Assembly (NCBI GenBank): GCA_009917695.1
Contig: JAACJG010000001.1
Location: 207,219 to 271,218, forward strand
DNA: 64,000 bases
Reading direction: 5' to 3'
Origin: Candidatus Rifleibacterium amylolyticum
GTDB taxonomy: Bacteria; Muiribacteriota; Ozemobacteria; Ozemobacterales; Ozemobacteraceae
The translations under genes and the position numbers were made by a program. The notes under the pieces are model-generated. The model made no database searches, was not told where the DNA came from, and was given only the letters and a program-made list of their open reading frames with translations. Positions 33,289 through 42,125 of the stretch are shown one piece after another (position 1 is the stretch's first letter; every line of letters starts with the position of its first letter).

Positions 33289-34788
33289 TCAGCCGCAGTG
33301 CAGGTATTTTTTGACGAGGTTCATCAGCGCGTCGCCGTCGCCGAAGAGTTTTTCGCTGAGATCTTTGTCGTTAAAGGATTTGAGCGTTTTGGCAACACCG
33401 TCGATGATCGCTGCCGGGAAAATATCGTGTTTTTCGTAGAAGGCACGCTGTTTGAGCAGCTGTTCGCCGGCGTCGAAACATGAGGCTGGCAGTTGCGGCA
33501 GATTGAGTTCTTTCTGCAGTTTGCCGACATCACCGCTGACATAGAGCTTTTCAGCTATTTTGAGAGATTCGGGATTTTCGAGACCGTGCAGGGTGGCAGT
33601 GGTCATGGCTGCCAGCAGCAGGTGTGAATTGGCCGAACCGTCGGCGCTGCGCAGTTCCACTGTCTGGTTGCTCATCGGATCGACATCGTCGTTTTTGGGT
33701 TCCTGCGGATTGGCATCGAAAATCATGTTGCGAACGCCCTTCCAGCCCAATGGAACCCGGACGAGAACCGAACGGTTGCTGTCGCCCCAGCAGATGTTGG
33801 TCGGGGCTTCCTGATGCGGAACCAGGCGCAGAAAAGAGGTCGGGACCATATTGCCGAAAGCGGTGATCGAGGGTGCCATTTCGAGCAGTCCGCCGATCAT
33901 CTTTTTCGCGGTTTCGTTAAGGTTGCCTTTTTCATCGACCATCATGTTTTTACCGTCTTTGACGAGGCGGGAATGAATGTGCATGCCGCTGCCGGCGTGA
34001 CCGACGATGATTTTAGGCGCGAAACTGATTTCGAGGCCATATTTGTAGGCGATCTCGCGCATTGCCCATTTGGCGATGACCAGCTGGTCGGCGGCGTCTT
34101 CGACGTTGACCGGCAGAAATTCGATTTCATGCTGAACGTATTCCCAGTCGCCGGAGACGATGTTGCCGACTTCTGAGTGGCCATACTTGATGCGGCCGCC
34201 CATTTCAGAAATGGCTTTCATCGCTTCGATTCTGATCATTTCCCATTTTGCGAAGGGATGCGATTCGTGGTAGCCCTTCTGCGGGGTGATGGTATAAATC
34301 TTGTCGAGCTCTGAAGAAACGTAGTATTCGAGCTCGCCGAGAGCTTCGAGTTGCATGCCGGTTTTTTCCTGCAGAGCTTTGTGAGCTTTTCTGAGGATGT
34401 TGGCCGGACCGATGCCGAGCGCTTCGCCGTGCTTATCGTAATATGAGCAGAGTATGTCGAGAGTCGGTATCTCGGTGAACGGGTTGACGAAGGCGGTTTT
34501 GTAGCGCGGCACGACATAGAGGTCGCTCGAACTCGGGTCGATATAGGAAAACAGACTCGAACCATCGACGCGTTCACCGCAGGTCAGGATTTTGTCGAGG
34601 TATTTGCGGTCGTTGATGACGAAGTTGAGAAGTTTAAGCTTGCCATCACCGCCGATATAGCGGAAATTGACCATTCTGATATCATTCTTTTCGACAAAGT
34701 GCATGATATCTTTTTTGGTAAAATCTTCAGGCTTTTTGTTGAGAAAACTAGCTACCTTGTTAGGATTCAGTTTAAGTTCGTCAGACAT
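33289..34788 (-). CDS. glnA: Glutamine synthetase, type I-like
   Basis: Makes glutamine from glutamate, ammonia and ATP. 499 residues with the beta-grasp N-terminus (NFRYIGGDGKLKLLNFV), the GELEYYV and HSEVG metal and glutamate sites, the nucleotide region SGMHIHSRL, and the PTNICWGDSNRSVLVRVP and VELRSADGSANSHLLLAAM blocks. The NLYxLP-type adenylylation tyrosine is not evident near the C-terminus, so this form is probably not controlled by adenylylation. The end reads LVKKYLHCG. GGAGA precedes the ATG. It stands alone between a bidirectional terminator and an unrelated membrane gene. Confidence 0.93.
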   Translation of the reverse strand: MSDELKLNPNKVASFLNKKPEDFTKKDIMHFVEKNDIRMVNFRYIGGDGKLKLLNFVINDRKYLDKILTCGERVDGSSLFSYIDPSSSDLYVVPRYKTAFVNPFTEIPTLDILCSYYDKHGEALGIGPANILRKAHKALQEKTGMQLEALGELEYYVSSELDKIYTITPQKGYHESHPFAKWEMIRIEAMKAISEMGGRIKYGHSEVGNIVSGDWEYVQHEIEFLPVNVEDAADQLVIAKWAMREIAYKYGLEISFAPKIIVGHAGSGMHIHSRLVKDGKNMMVDEKGNLNETAKKMIGGLLEMAPSITAFGNMVPTSFLRLVPHQEAPTNICWGDSNRSVLVRVPLGWKGVRNMIFDANPQEPKNDDVDPMSNQTVELRSADGSANSHLLLAAMTTATLHGLENPESLKIAEKLYVSGDVGKLQKELNLPQLPASCFDAGEQLLKQRAFYEKHDIFPAAIIDGVAKTLKSFNDKDLSEKLFGDGDALMNLVKKYLHCG

Positions 34789-34877
34789 TTATCTTCTCCA
34801 TTCCTGCGCATGATAGTTGACCCTTTTGTGCGGGTTTCTGACAGTCACAATACCATGATCCCGCCTTTATTTCTACT

Positions 34878-35351
34878 TCATTCAGAAGACGAATTGTCGG
34901 TATGCTTTTGTCTCTCCCGTTGTTTTACTATATCGGGCAAACCTGCAGCGGCACCAGCGATTGCTATGCTGACCAGGTCGAAGATATTATCCCACTTTTC
35001 ATAGACTGATGGCAGTTTGCGTGTGTCTATATCGCAATACCAGAAAACGACCCATTTGATTATGGCTAGAGTCGTGCAGAAAGTCATCGCGTAGATAATA
35101 ATATTCAGATCGCTGTTAAAGCGCCTCGGAACTGATCTGACATACCAGATTGCGCCACGGATATTGATAACGGTAAAGAAAATGAAACCCGCGAGTGGTT
35201 TGGGTGAGGCAATTTTCTGGTATGCATACCATGCCATAAGAGCCATGATAACACTGCAGATGAAGAGGTTTATCGCCAGTATTCTTCTGGCGACCGGGCA
35301 ATCTCTGGTGATTTCAATATCAGGTCGGTTATCTAAAGCGATTTTGCGCAT
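34878..35351 (-). CDS. Small four-helix membrane protein of unknown function
   Basis: 157 residues with hydrophobic segments near 25-45, 55-70, 83-100 and 123-140, and a charged C-terminal tail (KQRERQKHTDNSSSE). No family was recognised and the ribosome site (GAGAAAC) is weak, but no other frame here looks better. It lies alone upstream of glnA on the same strand. Confidence 0.55.
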   Translation of the reverse strand: MRKIALDNRPDIEITRDCPVARRILAINLFICSVIMALMAWYAYQKIASPKPLAGFIFFTVINIRGAIWYVRSVPRRFNSDLNIIIYAMTFCTTLAIIKWVVFWYCDIDTRKLPSVYEKWDNIFDLVSIAIAGAAAGLPDIVKQRERQKHTDNSSSE

Positions 35352-35469
35352 TCAGTTTCTCAGTATATTGCATTATTGTGCTTGTCTGCTGTCTTGAGGA
35401 AGCTATAACCGATTCTGCCTGCAAAAGTCAACGACACGGGAAAAGCATCGGCATATTATCTGCCTGCGC

Positions 35470-35481
35470 GTGTGTACACAC
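35470..35481. promoter_or_regulatory. 12-bp perfect palindrome upstream of the Cache kinase
   Basis: GTGTGTACACAC is fully symmetric and sits 22 bp before a TTGACA hexamer (35503-35508), with TATGGT 17 bp further on as possible -10. A regulator-binding site for the kinase gene at 35,727 is plausible. Confidence 0.35.
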
Positions 35482-35498
35482 AAGCCTGAGGGTAGATT

Positions 35499-35675
35499 TT
35501 GTTTGACAAGGGGTGGGCTATAATCTATGGTATCCTGTTTCTGAATAACGATTTTGCGAGTATTTTCACAGGAGGCGAGTTGCAGGATGCCGCGTATTTT
35601 CTGGGAGTCGCGCGACCGACGCTGGTTTTCTCAGATGTCGCGCCGCACTTCGATTTATTGCTGCCTGTGGCCTGA
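35499..35675 (+). CDS. Possible 58-residue ORF ahead of the Cache kinase
   Basis: A TTG-started frame with GAGGG 6 nt upstream reads LFDKGWAIIYGILFLNNDFA and then a stretch ending VAPHFDLLLPVA. Its composition is protein-like, but no family was recognised, and it overlaps the promoter-like hexamers at 35503-35531, so the two readings compete. It could be a fragment of a decayed gene. Confidence 0.25.
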   Translation: MFDKGWAIIYGILFLNNDFASIFTGGELQDAAYFLGVARPTLVFSDVAPHFDLLLPVA

Positions 35676-35726
35676 CCCAGTCAGTCATGATCGGCGAGAA
35701 AGTATACGGCGAGAGTAAACGAGAAA

Positions 35727-37559
35727 ATGCAGGCAAAATCATTAACGAATCCCCGGCGTAAAGCCGCAGTGCTCAGGCGTTTTCTCAGAATGCGCATGAG
35801 CCACTTCTCGATCAAGGTCAGAATATTCATTCCAATCCTTGTCATCATTATAATGTCGGTGGTCTCAATCACCGGCTTTTCCGTGTACGTCTCGCGCGAA
35901 AAACTGTTTGAGCAGGTCGAAAACTATCTGCATATCGAAGTTAAATCACTGATGCAGATGTTTGAACGCGAGCACGAGCTCAAGATGGCCAAGGCAATCA
36001 AGGATTTGCGTGTCATGCACACTCTCTTCTATCAGAAGGGGTTGCGTGTAACCGACGAAAAGGTTCAACTGACCGCGCGTTTTCCCGATGCCAGCCAGAA
36101 TCGGACGGTATCGCTGAATCGCTGGTATCTTGGCGATGTTCCACTGCACGAAGATAATGAATTCGTAGACAGCATAGAACGCATTCTCGGCAGTCGGGCC
36201 ACAATTTTTCAAAAATCAGATGTCGGCTTTGTCAGAATCTCGACGAATATCATGGAGAGCAGCGATAAACGGGCTATTGGCACGGTGATTCCCTTTGATT
36301 CTCCGATCGCCGAGAGTATCGAGGCAGAAGATAAGTATTTTGGCCGTGCCTACGTGGTTAATGACTGGTATGTGACCGGTTATGAGCCGATTTATCATGA
36401 CGACGAAATTGTCGGCATGTTGTTCGTCGGAGCCCGCGAAAAGGATCTGCCCGAGCTGGCACTCAAATTCATGAAGATCGATATTGGTGCATCTGGCTAT
36501 CCGTTTGTGTTTGATAATCAGGGCAAAATTGTCATAAACCACCCGCGTGCCGAAAAAGAGTGGGCCGGGCAGGAAATAATCGATGCCATGATTGAGCAGA
36601 AAGAGGGACTGCTGCGTTTCGAGTCGTCAGTCGATGGAGAAAACAAGATTGTCGCTTTTGATTATTTTCCGCAGTTCGAGCTGTATATCGCGGCTTTTGT
36701 CAACCAAAGCGACGAAGTGCGACCGCTGATGCGGCAGTTGATACTTGGTTCGGTTTTTGTAGCTCTGCTGATCATTCTGATTCTTTCGGTTACAGTCTAT
36801 TCGATGACCATCGAGCGCCTGAGCGGTTATCTCGAAACGATCAAAAGCCGCGATCTTGAACTGGCCAGTGCGAAAGACGCGCTACAGCAGTCAGAAAAAC
36901 TGGCAACAATGGGGCAGTTGTCGGCCGGTATTGCACATGAGGTAAACAACCCGCTCGGCGTGGTTCTTATGTACAGCCACCTGCTGCTCGAAGATTGCGA
37001 CCCGTCATCGCGCATGTACAAAGACATCGAAACCATTGCTACTCAGGCCAGCCGCTGCAAGACCATTCTGTCTGGTCTGCTCAACTTTGCCCGCAAAAAT
37101 CAGGTTAACAAGCTTGAAGTGCGCCTGGGACAGTTTGTCGAGTCTGTACAGAAAAGTCTGATCATGCCTAAAACAGTAAGGTTCACGATAACCTGTCATC
37201 AACCCGATGACGTAATATCTCTTGACGAAGGGCAGATGACGCAGGTTTTCGTTAATCTGTTGAACAATTCTATCGACGCTGTGAAATCGCAGGGCGATAT
37301 TGAATTCAGTGCAGCCCTGGAGGATGATGCTGTGGTATTTACCGTTGCCGATAACGGCACAGGCATAAGTCCTGAAAGCCAGAAACGACTGTTCGAGCCA
37401 TTCTTTTCTACCAAGGAAATGGGTAAAGGAACAGGTCTCGGACTCGCAATCTGTTATGGCATAGTCAAAATGCACAGTGGATCTATTGCCGTTGAAACCA
37501 ACGCTGATCCAGCACAGGGCTCGACTTTCACGCGATTCATCATAAAGCTGCCAATTTAG
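35727..37559 (+). CDS. Membrane histidine kinase with double Cache sensor
   Basis: 610 residues. A first membrane helix (about 30-52) and a second (about 340-362) frame a large extracytoplasmic part with a Cache_3/Cache_2 pattern (VTGYEPIYHDDEIVGMLFVG and GYPFVFDNQGKIVINHP), so it should sense a small ligand outside the membrane. The kinase core has GIAHEVNNPLGVVLMYSHLL with the phospho-His, DNGTGISPE and [21 protein letters not shown]. This core is strikingly close to that of the sensory hydrogenase kinase at 21,243. No response regulator gene adjoins it, so its partner may be one of the receivers in the hydrogen module. Confidence 0.9.
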   Translation: MQAKSLTNPRRKAAVLRRFLRMRMSHFSIKVRIFIPILVIIIMSVVSITGFSVYVSREKLFEQVENYLHIEVKSLMQMFEREHELKMAKAIKDLRVMHTLFYQKGLRVTDEKVQLTARFPDASQNRTVSLNRWYLGDVPLHEDNEFVDSIERILGSRATIFQKSDVGFVRISTNIMESSDKRAIGTVIPFDSPIAESIEAEDKYFGRAYVVNDWYVTGYEPIYHDDEIVGMLFVGAREKDLPELALKFMKIDIGASGYPFVFDNQGKIVINHPRAEKEWAGQEIIDAMIEQKEGLLRFESSVDGENKIVAFDYFPQFELYIAAFVNQSDEVRPLMRQLILGSVFVALLIILILSVTVYSMTIERLSGYLETIKSRDLELASAKDALQQSEKLATMGQLSAGIAHEVNNPLGVVLMYSHLLLEDCDPSSRMYKDIETIATQASRCKTILSGLLNFARKNQVNKLEVRLGQFVESVQKSLIMPKTVRFTITCHQPDDVISLDEGQMTQVFVNLLNNSIDAVKSQGDIEFSAALEDDAVVFTVADNGTGISPESQKRLFEPFFSTKEMGKGTGLGLAICYGIVKMHSGSIAVETNADPAQGSTFTRFIIKLPI

Positions 37560-37603
37560 ACCGTCAGCATGGGTCGGTTTTCAGCATTTACCGTAATCGA
37601 GTT

Positions 37604-38866
37604 TCAATAAATAGCAAGGGCAGGGCCTTTGGAAGAAGCGGTTACGCCTATCACTGCTGCCATTGTGTAGCCGGCGTCGCGCAGATCTGAGATTACCTCT
37701 TTGGCACTTTCAGGAGAAACGCACATCAGCAGACCGCCTGATGTCTGCGGGTCGTTGAGCAGTATTTTAAGCTCATAGGGTAGATTCGGCGCAAAGTCTG
37801 CTGCTGCGCCGACGTAATCAAGATTGCGCAAGGCTCCACCAGTAATACATCCGCGTTCGACGAGTTTGCGCGCACCCGCCAGCAACGGCATTTTATCAGC
37901 TTCGATGCGAAGCTGCAGTTTGCTGGCGTTGGCGATGTTGAGTGCGTGCCCGAGCAGGCCGAAACCGGTGATGTCTGTTGCCGCCCGTACATTGTGCTTT
38001 TGCATTATTTCAGCGCCGAGACGGTTGAGTTGGCGCATCGCGTCGATTGCAGCTCGATAATCTGCAGTCGTGGCCTCACCAATTCGTTGACCGGCAACGA
38101 GAATGCCGGTTCCCAGGGGTTTGCTGAGAATCAGCGTTTCGCCAGGTTTTGCCTGGTGATTGGCAATGATGCGGTCAGGGTGGACAACGCCGGTTGCTGC
38201 CAGGCCATATTTTGGCGGATAATCGGCGATGGTGTGACCGCCAACTATGGCGCCGCCAGCTTCGATAACTTTGTTCTGGCCTCCGGCAAGAATTTCGCCG
38301 AGCACATTCATTGGTATGCCCTCAGCTGGAAACATCACCAGATTCATCGCGGTAAGTACGCGCCCGCCCATGGCAAAGACATCGCTGAGTGCGTTAGCTG
38401 CCGCTATCTGTCCGAATTCATAAGGGTCAGAGCAGACTGGCGGAAAAAAATCAGTTGTTTCGATCAGGGCGATATCTTCGGTGAGCTTGTAAACTCCAGC
38501 ATCATCGACGGTATCGAGACCGACCAGCAGGTTCGGATTCGAGGTTCCCGGCAATTTCTTGATGGCTTCGATCAGCAGTCTGGCCGGCAGTTTAGCTGAG
38601 CAGCCGCCCTGTTCGACAGTGGTGAGCAGATCAAAGCTGCTGGCAGCAGTTGTGGCGGTATAAACCTGCGCGACTATGTTTTTTTCGGTCAGCATTTTTA
38701 CTGCGTGTTCTCCCTGACCGGCCGGTAGCGTAAGTGCCATGCCGCATTCCGGCGAAATGTCTTTGGGTACTGCTACGACATTTACGTCTAACCCGGCGTT
38801 GCGACAGTGTTCTTCGCCCTTGATTACGGCGCGGGTTGTTGTGAAGAGCAGCAGATCGGTTTTCAT
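37604..38866 (-). CDS. selD: Selenide, water dikinase SelD with N-terminal DUF3343 domain
   Basis: Makes selenophosphate from selenide and ATP. Residues 1-75 match the small DUF3343 proteins found with selenium genes (TTTRAVIKGEEHC and SPECGMALTLP with Cys41). SelD proper starts at about residue 80: LTTVEQGGCSAKLP, with Cys89 in the position of the catalytic Cys or Sec, then ADITGFGLLGHALNIANAS-type and QTSGGLLMCVSPESA blocks. It uses Cys, not selenocysteine. The ATG overlaps the stop of the cysteine desulfurase gene, so the two are translationally coupled. The fusion suggests direct hand-over of a selenium species from DUF3343 to SelD. Confidence 0.92.
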   Translation of the reverse strand: MKTDLLLFTTTRAVIKGEEHCRNAGLDVNVVAVPKDISPECGMALTLPAGQGEHAVKMLTEKNIVAQVYTATTAASSFDLLTTVEQGGCSAKLPARLLIEAIKKLPGTSNPNLLVGLDTVDDAGVYKLTEDIALIETTDFFPPVCSDPYEFGQIAAANALSDVFAMGGRVLTAMNLVMFPAEGIPMNVLGEILAGGQNKVIEAGGAIVGGHTIADYPPKYGLAATGVVHPDRIIANHQAKPGETLILSKPLGTGILVAGQRIGEATTADYRAAIDAMRQLNRLGAEIMQKHNVRAATDITGFGLLGHALNIANASKLQLRIEADKMPLLAGARKLVERGCITGGALRNLDYVGAAADFAPNLPYELKILLNDPQTSGGLLMCVSPESAKEVISDLRDAGYTMAAVIGVTASSKGPALAIY

Positions 38867-39993
38867 GCTGTGACCTTTCTCACCGCTTCAAGCAGGTATT
38901 CTATATCGGTTCGCTGATGATAAGGCGACAAGGCAAAGCGCGCCGTACCGGTCGGAAATGTACCGAGATGCCGATGTGCCAGCGGAGCGCAATGCAGGCC
39001 TGTACGAATTTCTATGCCAAAATCCTGATAGAGTTTTGTACCTAATGCGCCTGGTTCGATCTGGTCGCAGGCAATAGAGATGACCGGGCCCTGCCGGGTT
39101 AATTTCTCAGCCGCCATTACAGATATCTGTTTGATCTCACGCAAACCTGCCATTAAAGCAGACAGATCTGCCGCCTGATAACTGCGTTCGGGTTTATTTT
39201 CAATAGCAGCCAGCAGGCCATGCAGCCCGGCAAGATTCGGGGTGCCGGCCTCAAAGCGGTCGGGCAGGCAGGCTGGCATGTCGTAGCTGTCAGAAGCGCT
39301 GCCAGTTCCCCCGTAAAGCAGCGGCTGAATCAGCGATGGATTGCGCATAAACAGACCGCCGGTGCCGGGCGGTCCGAGCAGGCTCTTGTGCCCGGTGAAG
39401 GCTACAAAGTCGAGACCCCATTCGTCGGCCTTGACTGGAGTGTTACCCAGCGACTGGCTGGCATCAACCAGAATCGGAATTTCGCCCAGAAGATTTCGCA
39501 GGCCTTCCAGCGGCTGAATGACGCCATTGACATTGCACTGATGGTTGACGATAACGAGGTCGATGTTAGATAAGCTCTGTTGAGAAAGCTTTGCCAGGTC
39601 GATGCTGCCATCTTGATTCGCCGGCAAGGTTTCAAGCTCGATACCGTATTGCTGTTGCACCATGAACAGCGGGCGCATGACGGCATTGTGTTCGAGTGCC
39701 GAATGCAGAACTTTTTTGTGTTTCCAGGTGAAGCCTCTGACCACGGTATTCAAGGCCATGGTGGCGCATGAAGTGAAAACGATGTTTTCAGCGAGGCTGG
39801 TGCCGATGAGCACAGCGATTTGGTCGCGCAGGCGTTCGATTGCCCGCGTGGCCGCAAAGGCGCGTGGATAAGCCGCGCGGCCGTAAGAGCCGCCGCTTTC
39901 GTTGAGGTAAGCAACGATTGCTTCAGCCACCTGCCGAGGTTTTGGAAATGAAGTGGCTGCGTTATCGAAATATCTGGCAGCTGATGTTTGCAT
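38863..39993 (-). CDS. Cysteine desulfurase / selenocysteine lyase-like protein (class V aminotransferase)
   Basis: PLP enzyme of the NifS/SufS group that would release sulfur or selenium from (seleno)cysteine. 376 residues with YFDNAATSFPKPR at the start, the Asp-containing PLP site ILVDASQSLG, the Schiff-base Lys203 in AFTGHKSLLGPPGTGG and a persulfide/selenide-carrying Cys335 in TGLHCAPLAHRHLGTFP. The last block is typical of the subgroup that clusters with yedF and selD. It lies between these two genes, 4 bp after yedF. Selenium transfer is inferred from context. Confidence 0.9.
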   Translation of the reverse strand: MQTSAARYFDNAATSFPKPRQVAEAIVAYLNESGGSYGRAAYPRAFAATRAIERLRDQIAVLIGTSLAENIVFTSCATMALNTVVRGFTWKHKKVLHSALEHNAVMRPLFMVQQQYGIELETLPANQDGSIDLAKLSQQSLSNIDLVIVNHQCNVNGVIQPLEGLRNLLGEIPILVDASQSLGNTPVKADEWGLDFVAFTGHKSLLGPPGTGGLFMRNPSLIQPLLYGGTGSASDSYDMPACLPDRFEAGTPNLAGLHGLLAAIENKPERSYQAADLSALMAGLREIKQISVMAAEKLTRQGPVISIACDQIEPGALGTKLYQDFGIEIRTGLHCAPLAHRHLGTFPTGTARFALSPYHQRTDIEYLLEAVRKVTA

Positions 39994-39997
39994 CAGA

Positions 39998-40600
39998 TCA
40001 CGGGTTGATTACATGCCCGGCGGCTGCGATAGTGCTGAGAATTTCGAACATGTTCGAAACTACGCCAACTTTTCGCTTTTGCTTGAGAGCAAAATAATCG
40101 AGGCAGGTGCCACAGACAAGAACGCTGACGCCCTTTTTTTCTATCTCTGTAAGGGCACTCAATACCGGTGAACCTTCGCAGGCGAGCTGTACGCCACTGT
40201 TGTAAAAGATCACCGCCGAAGGCATTGGTTCCAGTGATGGCAGTGTGTTGATGCAGGCCTGAATCAGTATGCGGCCAAGTTCTTCTGAGCCATGCCCCAT
40301 TCCGACATGGGTTATCGCCACTACCGGCGGGCGCTTTTCGGCATACATTGGCGCGCAGGTCGGGCAGGTATCGACGCTGGCGGCAACCACCGCTTTGACG
40401 CGATAAATGCCTTCTTCAGTCGAAGTGCTGACCTGGGCACCATTGCCCTGGAGAAAGCGGCTGACGTTTTCGCAGGCTGTGCTGTTATCTATGAGGATTT
40501 CGATAGTGTCACCGGCGACCGATTCTGAAAGGGCCTGGCGGGTGAGCATAACTGGCCTGGGGCACACCATTCCGCGTGCGTCTATCGTTTTTTCAGACAT
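39998..40600 (-). CDS. yedF: Selenium metabolism protein YedF (TusA-like plus DsrE-like)
   Basis: 200 residues. The N-terminal TusA-like domain carries the sulfur- or selenium-binding Cys13 in ARGMVCPRPVM. The C-terminal DsrE/F-like domain has YNSGVQLACEGSPVL and VSVLVCGTCLDYF with conserved cysteines. YedF is thought to carry selenium between the lyase and SelD. It is the first gene of the yedF-desulfurase-selD unit and has CAGGAGA in front of its ATG. No selA, selB or tRNA-Sec was seen in the window. Confidence 0.93.
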   Translation of the reverse strand: MSEKTIDARGMVCPRPVMLTRQALSESVAGDTIEILIDNSTACENVSRFLQGNGAQVSTSTEEGIYRVKAVVAASVDTCPTCAPMYAEKRPPVVAITHVGMGHGSEELGRILIQACINTLPSLEPMPSAVIFYNSGVQLACEGSPVLSALTEIEKKGVSVLVCGTCLDYFALKQKRKVGVVSNMFEILSTIAAAGHVINP

Positions 40601-40643
40601 GTTTTCTCCTGTTGCGCAAAACTACCGCAAAATCGCAGTCTGG

Positions 40644-41867
40644 TCAAGAATCTTGCCTGGTCACAGGAAGGGTAAAATGAAAAGTCGAACCAACGCCAAC
40701 CTGGCTGCTGACGCCGACTTGGCCGCCATGACCGCTGATTATTTTTTTGACGATAGCCAGACCGAGGCCGGTCGATTTTTCGCCATCTGTCGGTTTAACG
40801 CTGGTTTTTCCGAATTCCTGGAAGAGTTTTTTCTGCTCTTCCGGCGGAATTCCCTGGCCCTGGTCGCTGACGCTGATTTTGACGCTCTCCGCCAGCTGGT
40901 TGGCGCTTAAGGTAACGACTGTGCCTTTTGGCGAGAATTTGACCGCGTTGGTTATCAGGTTGTCGATGACCTGCGTGACGCGTCTGGCATCGATTTCGAC
41001 TACAGGCAGCTGTTCGGGAATTTCACCGACAACATTGATGTTTTTGCTTTTAGCGGTAAGCTCGTGGTTCGCCAGGGTTTCTTTGAGTAATGGCGTAAGT
41101 TCGGCCGGTTGCAGGTCGAGTTTGAGCTGGCCAGATTCGATTGCGCTGATATCGAGCAGATCGTTGATCAGATTGAGCATTCGGGTAGTGACTGCTTTGA
41201 TGCGATTGAGAATGAATTCTTTGCGTTCTTCGTCGGCAATAGTGTCTGGGTCGGCGAGCAGGTCAGAATAGCTTTGAACTGCTGCCAGCGGGCTGCGCAG
41301 GTCATGTGCGGCGATGCCAAGAAACTTGTTTTTCATGTCGTTAAGCTGACGCAGACGTTCGAGGGTCTGCATTCTCGCGACTGCCAGCGAAAGATGTTCG
41401 GCGATTTCCTGAAAAGTTTCGACATGGGCGTCTTGGTAGGCCCCCGTTCTGGTTTGTGAGAAGAATAAAAAGCCTATAGCTCTGCCATCGGCAATGAGCG
41501 GGCAGGTCAGACTGCTGCGGACACCTTCTTTGACGATCAGGCTGGTTGAATGACTGTCTGGCTTGTCGCGCAGATATTCTTCGAGATCGTTAATTATGCG
41601 GGGTTTGCCGGTTTCAATGATTTTTTGCAGAGTGCTGCCGTGCAGTTCGGCCTGATAGCCGGTGCCGAGCAGAACCGGCTGATATTCGGCCCGTGCCCAG
41701 ATCGAGCGCACCCGGCTCTGATCTTCAGAGATAACGGTGACACCGATGCGATCGTAGGGAACATGGTTCTTGAAAGCTTCGTAAAAGTTGTCGAAAACCT
41801 GTTCAAGGCTTTCGCCCCGGCTTATTCTGGCGGTAATTCTCAGCAGATCTTTATGAAACTGACTCAT
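40644..41867 (-). CDS. Cytoplasmic GAF-domain histidine kinase
   Basis: 407 residues without membrane segments. A GAF domain covers about 20-165 (VPYDRIGVTVISEDQ, RSSLTCPLIADGRAIGFLFF) and a short helix leads to the kinase: phospho-His in GIAAHDLRSPLAAVQSY, N box VIDNLITNAVKFS, G1 DQGQGIP, G2 EKSTGLGLAIVKKI. It lies 43 bp upstream of the yedF start on the same strand but with a separate ribosome site. The GAF ligand is unknown and no response regulator adjoins. Confidence 0.9.
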   Translation of the reverse strand: MSQFHKDLLRITARISRGESLEQVFDNFYEAFKNHVPYDRIGVTVISEDQSRVRSIWARAEYQPVLLGTGYQAELHGSTLQKIIETGKPRIINDLEEYLRDKPDSHSTSLIVKEGVRSSLTCPLIADGRAIGFLFFSQTRTGAYQDAHVETFQEIAEHLSLAVARMQTLERLRQLNDMKNKFLGIAAHDLRSPLAAVQSYSDLLADPDTIADEERKEFILNRIKAVTTRMLNLINDLLDISAIESGQLKLDLQPAELTPLLKETLANHELTAKSKNINVVGEIPEQLPVVEIDARRVTQVIDNLITNAVKFSPKGTVVTLSANQLAESVKISVSDQGQGIPPEEQKKLFQEFGKTSVKPTDGEKSTGLGLAIVKKIISGHGGQVGVSSQVGVGSTFHFTLPVTRQDS

Positions 41868-41968
41868 ATCTCACTCTCCAATGGGGGTATTATGAACGCG
41901 CTATCTAGGGCACAGCAATAATACATGAACCCCTCCCCGAATTCAAATGCATCTGGTTATCGAGAAGT

Positions 41969-42113
41969 GGATTCTGCGACTTCGCTTTGCTTCGCGCAGA
42001 ATGACAGGAAAGTGTGCACCCGGCCTGCGCTTAATCCTGCTTCGCCAAGGCTTTGCAGGGCGCGAACGTATTCAGCACGACAGGGGCGTCATCCTGCGCT
42101 TAGTCGCAGGATC
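41969..42113. repeat. Pair of small palindromic repeats (TTCTGCG / CCTGCG type)
   Basis: ATTCTGCG (41971-41978) pairs with CGCAGAAT (41995-42002) across GACTTCGCTTTGCTTCG, and ATCCTGCG (42091-42098) pairs with CGCAGGAT (42105-42112). Both carry a GTGGAT or GGATCCAC edge and a TGAC or GTCAT edge, like the copy at 52,418. They fill the gap between the GAF kinase and cvpA and look like dispersed non-coding repeat elements. Confidence 0.6.
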
Positions 42114-42125
42114 CACGCCTGCTTA

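Noticed and set aside
37604-40600. In-frame UGA selenocysteine codons in or near the selenium genes
   Set aside because: All three genes read through without TGA and SelD has Cys at the catalytic place.
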